The translations under genes and the position numbers were made by a program. Positions 40,178-49,428 of a stretch of DNA of 64,000 bases are shown here, piece after piece. This stretch comes from Methanospirillum sp. (GTDB taxonomy: Archaea; Halobacteriota; Methanomicrobia; Methanomicrobiales; Methanospirillaceae), in NCBI GenBank assembly GCA_012728895.1, contig JAAYEG010000070.1, forward strand, positions 1-64,000, given 5' to 3'. The notes below the pieces were generated by a model. That model was not told where the DNA came from and did not search any database. It saw only the letters and a list, made by a program, of their open reading frames with translations. Positions within the stretch are counted from its first letter, which is position 1. Each line of letters opens with the position of its first letter.

Positions 40178-41848
40178 ATGGTCGTGACCATCCCCCTGCT
40201 CGCCATCGATGACCTCACCTACACCTATCCCCGCACGGACTGGCCGGCGGTGGATGGGGTCTCTTTCACGGTCGAGCCTGGCGAGTTCGTGCTCCTCACC
40301 GGGCCGAGCGGTTGCGGCAAGAGCACCCTCGCCAACCTGGTCAAGGGGCTGATCCGCGAGGGGGCCACCGGGACGATCGCGATCGACGGGGTGCCGACGG
40401 CCTCGCTCGACCCCCCCGACCTCGCCCAGCGGGTCGGGATGGTCTTCCAGAACCCCGACCTCCAGTTCTTCGGCGTGACCGTGCGCGAGGACGTCGCGTT
40501 CGGGCCCGAGAACCTGGGGCTTCCGCGCGACGAGATCAGGGCGCGGGTCGACGACGCCCTGGAGGCGGTGGGGTGCACCCACGTCGCGCGCCGGGTGATC
40601 TCGACCCTCTCGGGCGGCGAGCGGCAGCGGGTCGCGATCGCCGGCGCGCTCGCGATGCGCCCCCGCCTCCTGATCCTGGACGAGCCGACCTCCGACCTGG
40701 ACCCGGGCGGACGGCAGGAGATCCTGGAAGCGCTGGCCGACCTCCGACGGCGCGGGGTCACGATCCTGCTGATCGAGCACAACCTGGAGGAGGTGGCCGA
40801 GTACGCGGACCGCTGCATGGTCATGGACCGGGGCCGGGTCATCGTCGACAGCACGCCGTTCGCGGCGCTCTCGAACCCCGCCGACCGGCTGATCGAGATC
40901 GGGGTCCATCCCCCCCAGCGGTACCGCCTGGCCCGGGCCCTCGGGCTCGGCGAGGCCTCGGACCGGATCCTGCTCGACGCCCTCCGGGCCCGGCCCGCAC
41001 CTGCCGTGCGGTTGGCCCCGTCCGCCGAGGAGAACGGGCGGCCCGCCGCGGTGGTCTTCGAGGGCGTGACCTCGGACCGCGATGGGCGGCAACGGGTGCT
41101 GGATGGGGTCTCGTGCCGGATCGGGGCCGGCGAGTTCGTCGCGATCGTCGGGCGGAACGGGGCGGGCAAGTCGACGCTCGCGGGCCACCTGATCGGCTTC
41201 CTCAGGGCGACGGCGGGGACGGTGCGGGTCGAGGACGAGGACGCGGCCGGTCAGCCGGTCTCCGTCCTGGCCCGCCGGGTCGGGTACCTCTTCCAGAACC
41301 CCGACCACCAGCTCTTCATGGACACGGTCGCCGGCGAGGTCGGGTTCGGCCCCAGAAACTACGGGATCGACGACGTCGAGGGGCGCGTCGGGCGGGCACT
41401 GGAGCAGATCGGGCTCACCGCGTTCGCCGCCCGCCCGCCCCAGTCCCTCTCGCGGGGCCAGCGGCAGCGCGTGGCCGTGGCCTCGATCCTGGCGATGGAG
41501 CCCCGCGTGATGATCCTTGACGAGCCGACGACGGGCCAGGACCGGGGGCACCTCCACGCCCTCCTGAACGACATGGTAGAGCTGCACCGCTCGGGCAGGA
41601 CCGTGCTGCTGATCACGCACGACCTGACCCTGGTCGCTTCCTACGCCGAGCGGGTGCTCGTGATGGACGGGGGACGGCTCGTCTTCGACGGGACGCCGGA
41701 GGCGTTCTTCGACGAGACCGCGCTCCTCGCCTCGCTGGGCTGGAACCCGCCGGTCGCGGTCCGGCTCGGGCGGACACTCGGCTGGAGGGGGGTCCTGACC
41801 CCGGAGGACCTTCTCGCCGGCGAAGGCGGCGACGGGCCAGGTGTGTGA
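40178..41848 (+). CDS. Fused double ABC ATPase (EcfA-EcfA')
   Basis: Two Walker A motifs (LTGPSGCGKSTLAN and IVGRNGAGKSTLAG), two signatures (LSGGERQRVAIAGAL and LSRGQRQRVAVASIL). Confidence 0.9.
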   Translation: MVVTIPLLAIDDLTYTYPRTDWPAVDGVSFTVEPGEFVLLTGPSGCGKSTLANLVKGLIREGATGTIAIDGVPTASLDPPDLAQRVGMVFQNPDLQFFGVTVREDVAFGPENLGLPRDEIRARVDDALEAVGCTHVARRVISTLSGGERQRVAIAGALAMRPRLLILDEPTSDLDPGGRQEILEALADLRRRGVTILLIEHNLEEVAEYADRCMVMDRGRVIVDSTPFAALSNPADRLIEIGVHPPQRYRLARALGLGEASDRILLDALRARPAPAVRLAPSAEENGRPAAVVFEGVTSDRDGRQRVLDGVSCRIGAGEFVAIVGRNGAGKSTLAGHLIGFLRATAGTVRVEDEDAAGQPVSVLARRVGYLFQNPDHQLFMDTVAGEVGFGPRNYGIDDVEGRVGRALEQIGLTAFAARPPQSLSRGQRQRVAVASILAMEPRVMILDEPTTGQDRGHLHALLNDMVELHRSGRTVLLITHDLTLVASYAERVLVMDGGRLVFDGTPEAFFDETALLASLGWNPPVAVRLGRTLGWRGVLTPEDLLAGEGGDGPGV

Positions 41849-42153
41849 ACCCGCGCGAGGGCGGTTGCCGCTACCCGAGCCGACGCAGGAGCCCGGGCGG
41901 CCCGCCCGCACCACCCTCCCCGAACCGTGCGTCGGCTGTGGGTGAGGATATCCCGCGCTCTTTCTCCATTTAAGTAAGAAAAAAAAAGACAATCATAAGA
42001 CATTTATGGTTTGGCGATGGGTACTGATTGTACCACCGGTCCACTCCCCGTCCGCACGACGACCTGATTGGCGGGTGCTCCGGGCGCCGGTACGCCCTGG
42101 GAACGGCGGGCGGCGAATGGGGAGCAGGAGAACCGGTTACCGGAGATGTGTTG

Positions 42154-44517
42154 ATGAGCAGGAAACAGGATCGAGAGAGGAGGCATCGAGAGAGGAACCG
42201 GGCCTGGACAGTCCTGGCAGTCGCGCTGGCGCTCCTCTGCCTGGCGGGGGCGGCGTCGGCGGAGGCGCCCGGCAGGCTCCTCGGCGCCTCGAACGGCACC
42301 GTCTCGGGAGGCGTCCACGTCGAGGCCCACCAGCCGGTGCCGTGGACGAGCCAGGAGACCGGCGCCACGTCCCGCGAGTTCGCACAGGCGTTCTCGCTGC
42401 CGGACGGCGCCACGGGTAGCAGCGTCGCGTGGGCGCGGCTCTACGTGAGCGTCTACGCGGGGTCGGCGGACTCCTCGTGGAAAGCCCTGGCCACGGTCTC
42501 GTTCGACGGGGACGGGGACGGGAACTACGAGAAGACGCTCGGAACGGAGACGATGGCCACGGCCGATGCCTCGACCGACGGGACGGTGTATGTCGTCAAC
42601 GACCACTGCACCCGGGTGTACTCCGACTTCCTGGCGTGGTACGACGTGACCGGGCTGATCGCATCACCCGCCCCCGCGGCCCGGGTCAGGACGGAGCCGG
42701 TCGAGGACGCGAGCTTCGACGGGAGGCTCAAGGCGGTGGCCCTGGTCGTCGCCTACGACGACGGCGACGGGGACGAGGTGCGGTACTGGGTGAACGACGG
42801 GCACGCCTGGGTGAACGCGGCGACGGCGCCGACGACCACCGCGTTCGACACCGTCCCCGTGCCCGCCGGCTTCGTCTCAGCGACCCTCGACACCCTGGCC
42901 CTCTCGGGCAGGGACGGGGCCTACGCGTTCAACGGCGAACCGCTCGCGGGCGCGGATCCCGTCGCGCCGGTGAACTTCTTCGAGCACGGTACCTGGGATG
43001 TCACGCCCTTTATCACGCCCGGGACCGGGAGCACGCTCTCGATGGAGCCCGGGACCGGTGCCAGCTCGTTCAAGGCGGTCCTCGCCGTCCTCGCGGTCCG
43101 GTCGCCCGCCCCGGCGGCACCCGACATCGCCGTCACCTCGATCGCCCCCAACCCGGGCGCGGGCGACTTCCTGTTCGCCCGCGAGCCGAACGTGATCGCG
43201 GTGACGATCGAGAACCGGGGCTCCGGGCCGGCGCAGGGCTTCACCCTCGCGGTGGACGCCGGCGGGACGGTCGTCACTGAGGCGGGCGGCCCCCTCGAGG
43301 CCGGCGAGAACACGACAGTCGCCGTGGTCGACGGCTCCTCGCGTGAGGGAGGGACGAACGTCACGGTCAGCGCGACCGCCGATTCCGCCGGCGGGATCGA
43401 CGAGACCGACGAGTCCAACAACACCCTCTCCACCACGCTCACCGTCTACAACAACGGCTACAAGGGCAAGCGCTGGACCGGGGGCGAGGACCTCGCCACG
43501 CAGCAGCGGTTCGAGGGCACGATCGACCTGGTCTATTCTGCAGGGAACTCGGCCTATGCTGGAGCGGGCTGGACCGGGAAGACCTGGACCTGGTCGGCCA
43601 CCGACCTCCCCGTCCCCGACGGGGCGACGGTGATGGCCGCCCGTCTCTACCAGGGGTTCACCTACAACAAGATGGGCGCGGACCCGTCCTGGGACCTCGC
43701 GTTCAACGGCGAGACGGTCGCGCCCGTCGCCGCGTACAGCGACATCAAGGGCTTCGGCTCGTACAGCTACCCCTACGGGCTCTACGTCTACGACGTGACC
43801 GGCGCGTTCGACACAGCAGGGAACAGCATGACCATCACGCCCGAGGCCGGGCAGAACTACGGCATCTACGGGGCCTACCTGGTGGTCGTCTTCGCCGACG
43901 AACAGAACGCGACGCCGAAGGAGATCTGGATCAACGACGGGTTCGACATGGTCCAGTCCCAGACGGGTTACTCGGTTTCCACCGAGGAGGCCACCGCATA
44001 TGCCACCTTTTCCGGTATCAATGGAACCGGTGTCACCAGCGCGAACGCGACCGCCATACTCGCGAGCGCCGCGGATGCGGATAAAAGCGCGTTCTTCTTC
44101 AACGACGAACAGTACACCGGTTTCTGGCCGGATTACCTTAAGGGTCCCCAGGTTGGCTTCTCGACCTACGACGTGACCGACGCGCTCGTCAGCGGCGACA
44201 ACGAGGCGAGTCTCCAGAGCGTGGATTCGGGGACGAAGGGCGACAACATGTACGCCATGAACGTCATCCTGGTGGTCGAGAGGGGCGGGCCGGCAGTCCT
44301 GGCCGTCCCGCCTGAGACAGCGCTCCCGGCGGACACCGACGGCGACGGCCTCTACGACGACGTGAACGGCAACGGCCGTAAGGACTTCCAGGACATCGTG
44401 CTGTTCTTCAACCAGATTGCCTGGATCGAGAAGAACGAGCCGCTCGAGGCCTTCGACTGCAACGGGAACGGCCGGATCGACTTCGCCGACGTCGTCTGGC
44501 TCTTTTCCAACCTCTGA
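42154..44517 (+). CDS. Secreted protein: two DUF3344 modules, CARDB domain, dockerin-like Ca-binding C-terminus
   Basis: RYWVNDGHAWVNAAT and EIWINDGFDMVQSQT modules; ESNNTLSTTLTV; DTDGDGLYDDVNGNGRKDFQDIVLFFNQ...DCNGNGRIDFADVVWLFSNL. Confidence 0.82.
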   Translation: MSRKQDRERRHRERNRAWTVLAVALALLCLAGAASAEAPGRLLGASNGTVSGGVHVEAHQPVPWTSQETGATSREFAQAFSLPDGATGSSVAWARLYVSVYAGSADSSWKALATVSFDGDGDGNYEKTLGTETMATADASTDGTVYVVNDHCTRVYSDFLAWYDVTGLIASPAPAARVRTEPVEDASFDGRLKAVALVVAYDDGDGDEVRYWVNDGHAWVNAATAPTTTAFDTVPVPAGFVSATLDTLALSGRDGAYAFNGEPLAGADPVAPVNFFEHGTWDVTPFITPGTGSTLSMEPGTGASSFKAVLAVLAVRSPAPAAPDIAVTSIAPNPGAGDFLFAREPNVIAVTIENRGSGPAQGFTLAVDAGGTVVTEAGGPLEAGENTTVAVVDGSSREGGTNVTVSATADSAGGIDETDESNNTLSTTLTVYNNGYKGKRWTGGEDLATQQRFEGTIDLVYSAGNSAYAGAGWTGKTWTWSATDLPVPDGATVMAARLYQGFTYNKMGADPSWDLAFNGETVAPVAAYSDIKGFGSYSYPYGLYVYDVTGAFDTAGNSMTITPEAGQNYGIYGAYLVVVFADEQNATPKEIWINDGFDMVQSQTGYSVSTEEATAYATFSGINGTGVTSANATAILASAADADKSAFFFNDEQYTGFWPDYLKGPQVGFSTYDVTDALVSGDNEASLQSVDSGTKGDNMYAMNVILVVERGGPAVLAVPPETALPADTDGDGLYDDVNGNGRKDFQDIVLFFNQIAWIEKNEPLEAFDCNGNGRIDFADVVWLFSNL

Positions 44518-45204
44518 AACCCTTCTTTTCGGGGCGACCGCACGGGGAGCATCCGTGCTCCGAGCGTCGCCGCGCAGTCCCCAGATTTAAGAAGATAACC
44601 CCCTGTTCTTTCGAAATAGTGAGAATCTTAATATCTTTCGTAATACTACCATCCTCCATGCACCGGCAGCCCGGGGGGCTGCCGGTGCCGAACGGCCCGT
44701 TCTTCCGGGCCCTGAACGGGGGGGAGACCCGTCGCCTGGCAGACACCCGGCGCCCACGACCGAGGAAACCGGGCCGACCGGTCCTGCACTCCGCCTCCGG
44801 GGCCCGTGCGGCGGGCCGTCAAGACGCAGGACTGCAGGAGGTAACGCGAGAACGGGAACGGAGATCGACACGACAGGTAAGTACAGGGTCAACTTTCATA
44901 TCAGCACGTCCACCCAGAGCTGCATTTAACTCGAGACTCATTGATCGCGGGCCGGGGACACCCGGCCAGGCACCTCTCTCTTCACGGCACCAGTCCCGGT
45001 ACCGGTGATCTGCACCCTGTCCGGCTGTTGCCCGGAGGGGAGGGAGCGGTGCCATCCTCAGGTGACGATGGCGGCCGGCGGAGCCGGCCGGGGGAACAGG
45101 CGCCCGTCCGGCGCCCCAGGCCTCGCCGGGCCGGGGATCCGCACACCGCCGGACCGTGAATGTACCCGGGAAGCGGGCCCCTTACCCGCACCGGGGGATC
45201 GCCG

Positions 45205-45338
45205 GCGTGATCGAGCCCGCCCGGGTGAAGCGCCAGGCGATCCAGTCGGCGGCGGAGACCGCGGTCCTGCTGATCCGGGTTGACGACATGATGATCACTC
45301 AGTCCAGGCCCCCGGCGGGCATGCCGGGCGGCATGTAA
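45205..45338 (+). pseudogene. Orphan thermosome C-terminal fragment
   Basis: [45 protein letters not shown] matches the thermosome C-terminus at 31531-31669. Confidence 0.85.
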
Positions 45339-45565
45339 GACCCCTCTTTTTTACACGGAACCGGCTCCGAACGAGCGACCCCGCGATCCTGCTGAACGGA
45401 GAGGCCGGCTCGTGGATCGCTCCCCGCCGACCGTGTCCCCGGTAGATTCCGTCCCGGAGGTCGGCGCGGCGGTCGGTGTGTTCGGGTGAACCCGAGAGGG
45501 CCTCGCCGCATGCGCGACGAATGGCTGGACGCGGGGAGCGAGGGGGGAGCAAACTTATTTTAGTT

Positions 45566-45585
45566 AAGACAAGAAAAGTTGTCTT
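45566..45585. promoter_or_regulatory. Inverted repeat AAGACAA-N6-TTGTCTT immediately upstream of cbiM
   Basis: Perfect 7-bp arms ending 1 nt before the ATG at 45587. Confidence 0.5.
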
Positions 45586-45586
45586 C

Positions 45587-46291
45587 ATGCACATCATGGA
45601 GGGTTTTCTGCCCGCGACCTGGGCCGTCGTCTGGTGGCTGGTCGCCCTGCCCTGCCTCGCGTGGGGCATCATCCAGTTAAAGCGGCTGATCGAGACCGAT
45701 CGCGAGGCCCTGCCCCTGCTCGGCGTCACCGGCGGGTTCATCTTCATCCTGTCGGCCCTGAAACTTCCATCAGTCACGGGCAGCTGCTCCCACCCCACGG
45801 GAACCGGGCTCTCCACCGTCTGCTTCGGGCCCTGGATCACCTCGGTCGTCTGCGCGGTCGTGCTCCTGTTCCAGAGCCTCTTTCTCGCGCACGGCGGGCT
45901 CTCGACCATGGGGGCGAATACCGTGTCCATGGGGGTCGTCGGGCCGCTCGTGGGCTACGGGATCTACCGGGCGCTGAAGAACACGAAGGTCAACATGTTC
46001 ATCACCGTCTTCCTCGTCTGTGCGTTCGCGGACCTCTTCACCTACGTGACGACGTCCCTGCAGCTCGCGCTCGCGTACCCGGCCGAGGTCGGTGGGGTCT
46101 TCAGCTCCTTTACGGTCTTCCTGGGGATCTTCGCGGTCACGCAGATCCCGCTCGCGATCATCGAGGGCGTCATCCTTGCGCTGGTCTTCAAGTACATCGT
46201 CCAGCTCAAGCCGGAGATCCTGGTGCGGCTGGGTGTCTTCCCGGAAGCGAGGGTCATGGCGGCTCACCGGGGGTTCGCGAATGCTGCGTAA
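45587..46291 (+). CDS. cbiM: Cobalt/nickel ECF transporter component CbiM
   Basis: MHIMEGFLPATWAVVWWLVALPCLAWG. Confidence 0.95.
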   Translation: MHIMEGFLPATWAVVWWLVALPCLAWGIIQLKRLIETDREALPLLGVTGGFIFILSALKLPSVTGSCSHPTGTGLSTVCFGPWITSVVCAVVLLFQSLFLAHGGLSTMGANTVSMGVVGPLVGYGIYRALKNTKVNMFITVFLVCAFADLFTYVTTSLQLALAYPAEVGGVFSSFTVFLGIFAVTQIPLAIIEGVILALVFKYIVQLKPEILVRLGVFPEARVMAAHRGFANAA

Positions 46292-46622
46292 GTACTGGTT
46301 CGAGATCCTGGCCGCTGTTGCCATTGTCGTCTTCGTCGGCGTATTCCTCGCGACGGCCGTACTGAACCCGGACGCGGAGTTCGGCGGGTCGGACGGGGAG
46401 GGTTCCGGGGTGATCTCGGAGATCACCGGCATCCCCGAAGAGGACTTCGAGCCACTGGTACCCCAGTGGGAGCCTCCGAGCGGTGAGATCGAGTCCGGCC
46501 TCTTCGCACTCCTGGCCGCGATCGGTGGGATCGTGGTCGGCTACGGATTCGGCCAGTGGCGTGGGCAGCGAAAGGACGCTCCCGCGCCCGTCTCCGAGAC
46601 CGCCCGCGATATAAATGTTTGA
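46281..46622 (+). CDS. cbiN: PDGLE-domain/CbiN-like component
   Basis: Two-TM protein with LNPDAEFGGSDGEG between cbiM and cbiQ. Confidence 0.85.
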   Translation: MLRKYWFEILAAVAIVVFVGVFLATAVLNPDAEFGGSDGEGSGVISEITGIPEEDFEPLVPQWEPPSGEIESGLFALLAAIGGIVVGYGFGQWRGQRKDAPAPVSETARDINV

Positions 46623-47415
46623 GGAGATCCTCGAAGACATCGCACAGCGGAACAGTCTCCGGGAGGTGAACACCTCCCTGAAACTGGCCGTCGGGCTCGG
46701 GGGGCTCGTCCTCTGCCTCGTCTCGACGGGGTACGTCGCGCCCCTCTTTATCGCACTGGCATTGATCGCGGCCCTTGTTCTCCTCGCGCGGATCGATGCA
46801 TACACCGTCGCCGAGCTCTTCGTGGCTCCTGCGATCTTCGCGGCAACGGGCGTCATCGTCATCGTTTTAACCTCGGGCGGTGTCGATCCCTTCTGGGTAT
46901 GGCAGCCCCTGTCCTGGCTCTCGCTCTCGGTCACCCCCGAGAGCATCGATCGCGGCTTCCTCGTTTTCTGCCGGACGCTCGGCGGCATGGCATCGCTGAT
47001 CTTCATCGCGCTCACCACGCCGATGACCGACCTCTTCGGGGTCATGAGGCAGTGTCGCCTGCCGGCGGTCCTGGTCGAGCTGGTAATGATCATCTACCAG
47101 ACCATCTTTCTCCTGCTCGACCACCTGGTCCTCATCTACCGCGCCCAGCTGATGCGCCTGGGGTACTCCTCCCCAGGCGAGTGGATCCGGTCCTTTTCCA
47201 CCCTCGCCGGAGCCGGGTTCATAGGGGCGTGGAACGCGGGAGAGGACCTGATCCGGGCGCGGGAGATGCGCTGCTACGACGGAAAACTCGTCATCCTGGG
47301 CGAGGTCAGGCCCGTGGCAGCCCGCCCTCTGCTCACGGCAACGGGGTTCCTCGCCCTCTCGGCGGCCCTCGTCGTCCTGACCCGGTCGATCACGGTCTTT
47401 CCCACGGTACCATGA
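46615..47415 (+). CDS. cbiQ: Cobalt/nickel ECF transporter T-component CbiQ
   Basis: Multi-TM, IRAREMRCYDGKL near C-terminus; operon position. Confidence 0.9.
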   Translation: MFEEILEDIAQRNSLREVNTSLKLAVGLGGLVLCLVSTGYVAPLFIALALIAALVLLARIDAYTVAELFVAPAIFAATGVIVIVLTSGGVDPFWVWQPLSWLSLSVTPESIDRGFLVFCRTLGGMASLIFIALTTPMTDLFGVMRQCRLPAVLVELVMIIYQTIFLLLDHLVLIYRAQLMRLGYSSPGEWIRSFSTLAGAGFIGAWNAGEDLIRAREMRCYDGKLVILGEVRPVAARPLLTATGFLALSAALVVLTRSITVFPTVP

Positions 47416-48578
47416 CGGGAATCATCCTCGAGGCGCGGGACCTCCGGTATCGCTATCCACGCGGAGACGAGGTGGTCCGGGGGATCAGTTTCCACATCCG
47501 CCGGGGGGAGAAGATCGCGATCGTCGGCCCTAACGGCGCAGGGAAGTCGACCCTGCTGATGATGTTCAACGGCATACTCCGGCCCAGCTCCGGCACCATG
47601 CTTTACGACAACCAGCCGATCATCTACGATACGAAGTCGCTCCGGTCGCTCCGGAAGAGCGTCGGGTTCGTGCTTCAGAACCCCGACCAGCAGATCGTGG
47701 CCCCGACCGTGTACCAGGACGTGGGGTTCGGCCCGGCGAACCTGGGGGCGTCCGAGGAGGAGGTGAAGCGCGCGGTCCAGGAGGCGCTCCGCGCGGTCGG
47801 GCTCGAGGGGTTCGAGCACCGTCCGACCCACCAGCTCTCCGGCGGAGAGAAGAAGAAGGTGGCGATCGCGGGCGTCCTCGCGATGGAGCCCGAGGTGCTC
47901 GTCTTCGACGAGCCGACGAGCAGCCTGGACCCGGCGGCATCGGCGGAGATCATGGAGCTCCTCGACGAGCTGAACGACCAGGGAACGACGATCATCGTCT
48001 CGACACACGACATCGAGCTCGCCAACCTGTGGGCCGACCGGGCGATCCTGATGGTCGGCGGCTGGATCCTCCAGGAGGACGTCCCCTCGGTCGCGTTCGG
48101 AGACCCGGACCTCGTGCGTGCGGCCCGCCTCACAACTCCCGTGCTGCTCGAGCTCCATCATGAGCTCGGGCGGCGAGGGATCCCGGTGCCCGCCGAGAGG
48201 CCCCGATCCGTGCTCGAGATGCTGGACGCGATCGACCGTGCCTTCCAGCAGGACCCTCACCGCGCCCATCCGGGGACGATTACGGTCTACGACGCGGACG
48301 CTCCGTGCGACGGAGGGCTGGCCCGGTGGCGGGCCTTGCGCCCGGAGGTCGCGATCGGGGCGATGGGCACACGCGCCAAGCAGCGGGCTGCCGAGGAGGG
48401 CGTCCCCCTCCACTTCACCTACGGGGTCGTCGACAAGTGCATTCTCAAGGCGCTCCTCGGCGAGGACGCCCTGATCCTGACCACCGGGGGGATGATCCGG
48501 CGGGTCTTCGAGCGCGTCGAGGAGTACGCCCGTCAGAGCGGGGTCGAGATCCCGGTCGTCCTGATCGGGGGCGAGTAA
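47412..48578 (+). CDS. cbiO: Cobalt/nickel ECF transporter ATPase CbiO with ~110 aa C-terminal extension
   Basis: IVGPNGAGKSTLLMMFNGILRP, LSGGEKKKVAIAGVLAMEPEVLVFDEPTSSLDP. Confidence 0.92.
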   Translation: MTGIILEARDLRYRYPRGDEVVRGISFHIRRGEKIAIVGPNGAGKSTLLMMFNGILRPSSGTMLYDNQPIIYDTKSLRSLRKSVGFVLQNPDQQIVAPTVYQDVGFGPANLGASEEEVKRAVQEALRAVGLEGFEHRPTHQLSGGEKKKVAIAGVLAMEPEVLVFDEPTSSLDPAASAEIMELLDELNDQGTTIIVSTHDIELANLWADRAILMVGGWILQEDVPSVAFGDPDLVRAARLTTPVLLELHHELGRRGIPVPAERPRSVLEMLDAIDRAFQQDPHRAHPGTITVYDADAPCDGGLARWRALRPEVAIGAMGTRAKQRAAEEGVPLHFTYGVVDKCILKALLGEDALILTTGGMIRRVFERVEEYARQSGVEIPVVLIGGE

Positions 48579-48594
48579 AGCCCCACGGACCCCC

Positions 48595-49425
48595 TTACGG
48601 TCGGACCGGGGCCACGAGCTCCTGGCGCAGCAGGGCGAAGAACCGTTCGCGTGCACGCCGTTCGATCCACGGCGTATGCCCGCAGGCGGTAAGAACGTGA
48701 ACGCGCGGGGACACGCCCGCGGCGTGGAGCGGCTCGAAGACGCCCTCGAACGGATGGGGGTCGTTTTCCCCGTGGATCACCGCAATCGGGCAGGCGACAA
48801 GCCGAGCCTGCTCGACGAAATAGCCCGACGCCCGGAGCGTTGCCGCCTCGCTCCAGACCAACCGGTGGATCTCCGGATCCGGGGGGAACTCCTGGGGCAC
48901 CGGGTATACCGGGTCGACGGCGTCGGCCCGGGCGCAGAGTTCGCCGTACCGGGCGAGATCGCCGGCGCTCGGCGCAGTGCCCTCGAGCGCCCGCTGCAGA
49001 CGGACGAACTCGCCCCGGTCCTCAGGCGGGAGCCGGGCGAGGCGGGCTTTCGCAATCCCGCCGGCATACGCGGGGTCGAGCGGACCTGATCCGACCAGCA
49101 CCAACCGCTTCACGAGGTCAGCGTGGGCCGCCGCGGCGAGGAGGGCGAGCATGACTCCCCAGGAGAAGCCAACCAGGACCACGGGCGCGTTCGCGTGGGC
49201 GCGGAGCTGCGCCGCGAGTTCCTCGACCTGCCCCGCCACCGAGGTCGCCGACTGGAACGGCTCCAGGACCCCGCAGGTCGCAGAGAGTTCCCGGGCGACG
49301 GTGGCCATCTCCCCCGGGGCGCCCGGCCCGCCGTGGACGAGGGCGACGGAGTACGGCGGCGTCCCCCAGGCCCGACACGGGCTCATGGCAGATGATCCGG
49401 CGCCGGGACGCTTCATCGATCCCAT
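48595..49425 (-). CDS. Alpha/beta hydrolase
   Basis: VALVHGGPGAPGEM; VVLVGFSWGVMLALLAA; IAVIHGENDPHP; CGHTPWIE. Confidence 0.85.
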   Translation of the reverse strand: MGSMKRPGAGSSAMSPCRAWGTPPYSVALVHGGPGAPGEMATVARELSATCGVLEPFQSATSVAGQVEELAAQLRAHANAPVVLVGFSWGVMLALLAAAAHADLVKRLVLVGSGPLDPAYAGGIAKARLARLPPEDRGEFVRLQRALEGTAPSAGDLARYGELCARADAVDPVYPVPQEFPPDPEIHRLVWSEAATLRASGYFVEQARLVACPIAVIHGENDPHPFEGVFEPLHAAGVSPRVHVLTACGHTPWIERRARERFFALLRQELVAPVRP

Positions 49426-49428
49426 ACC

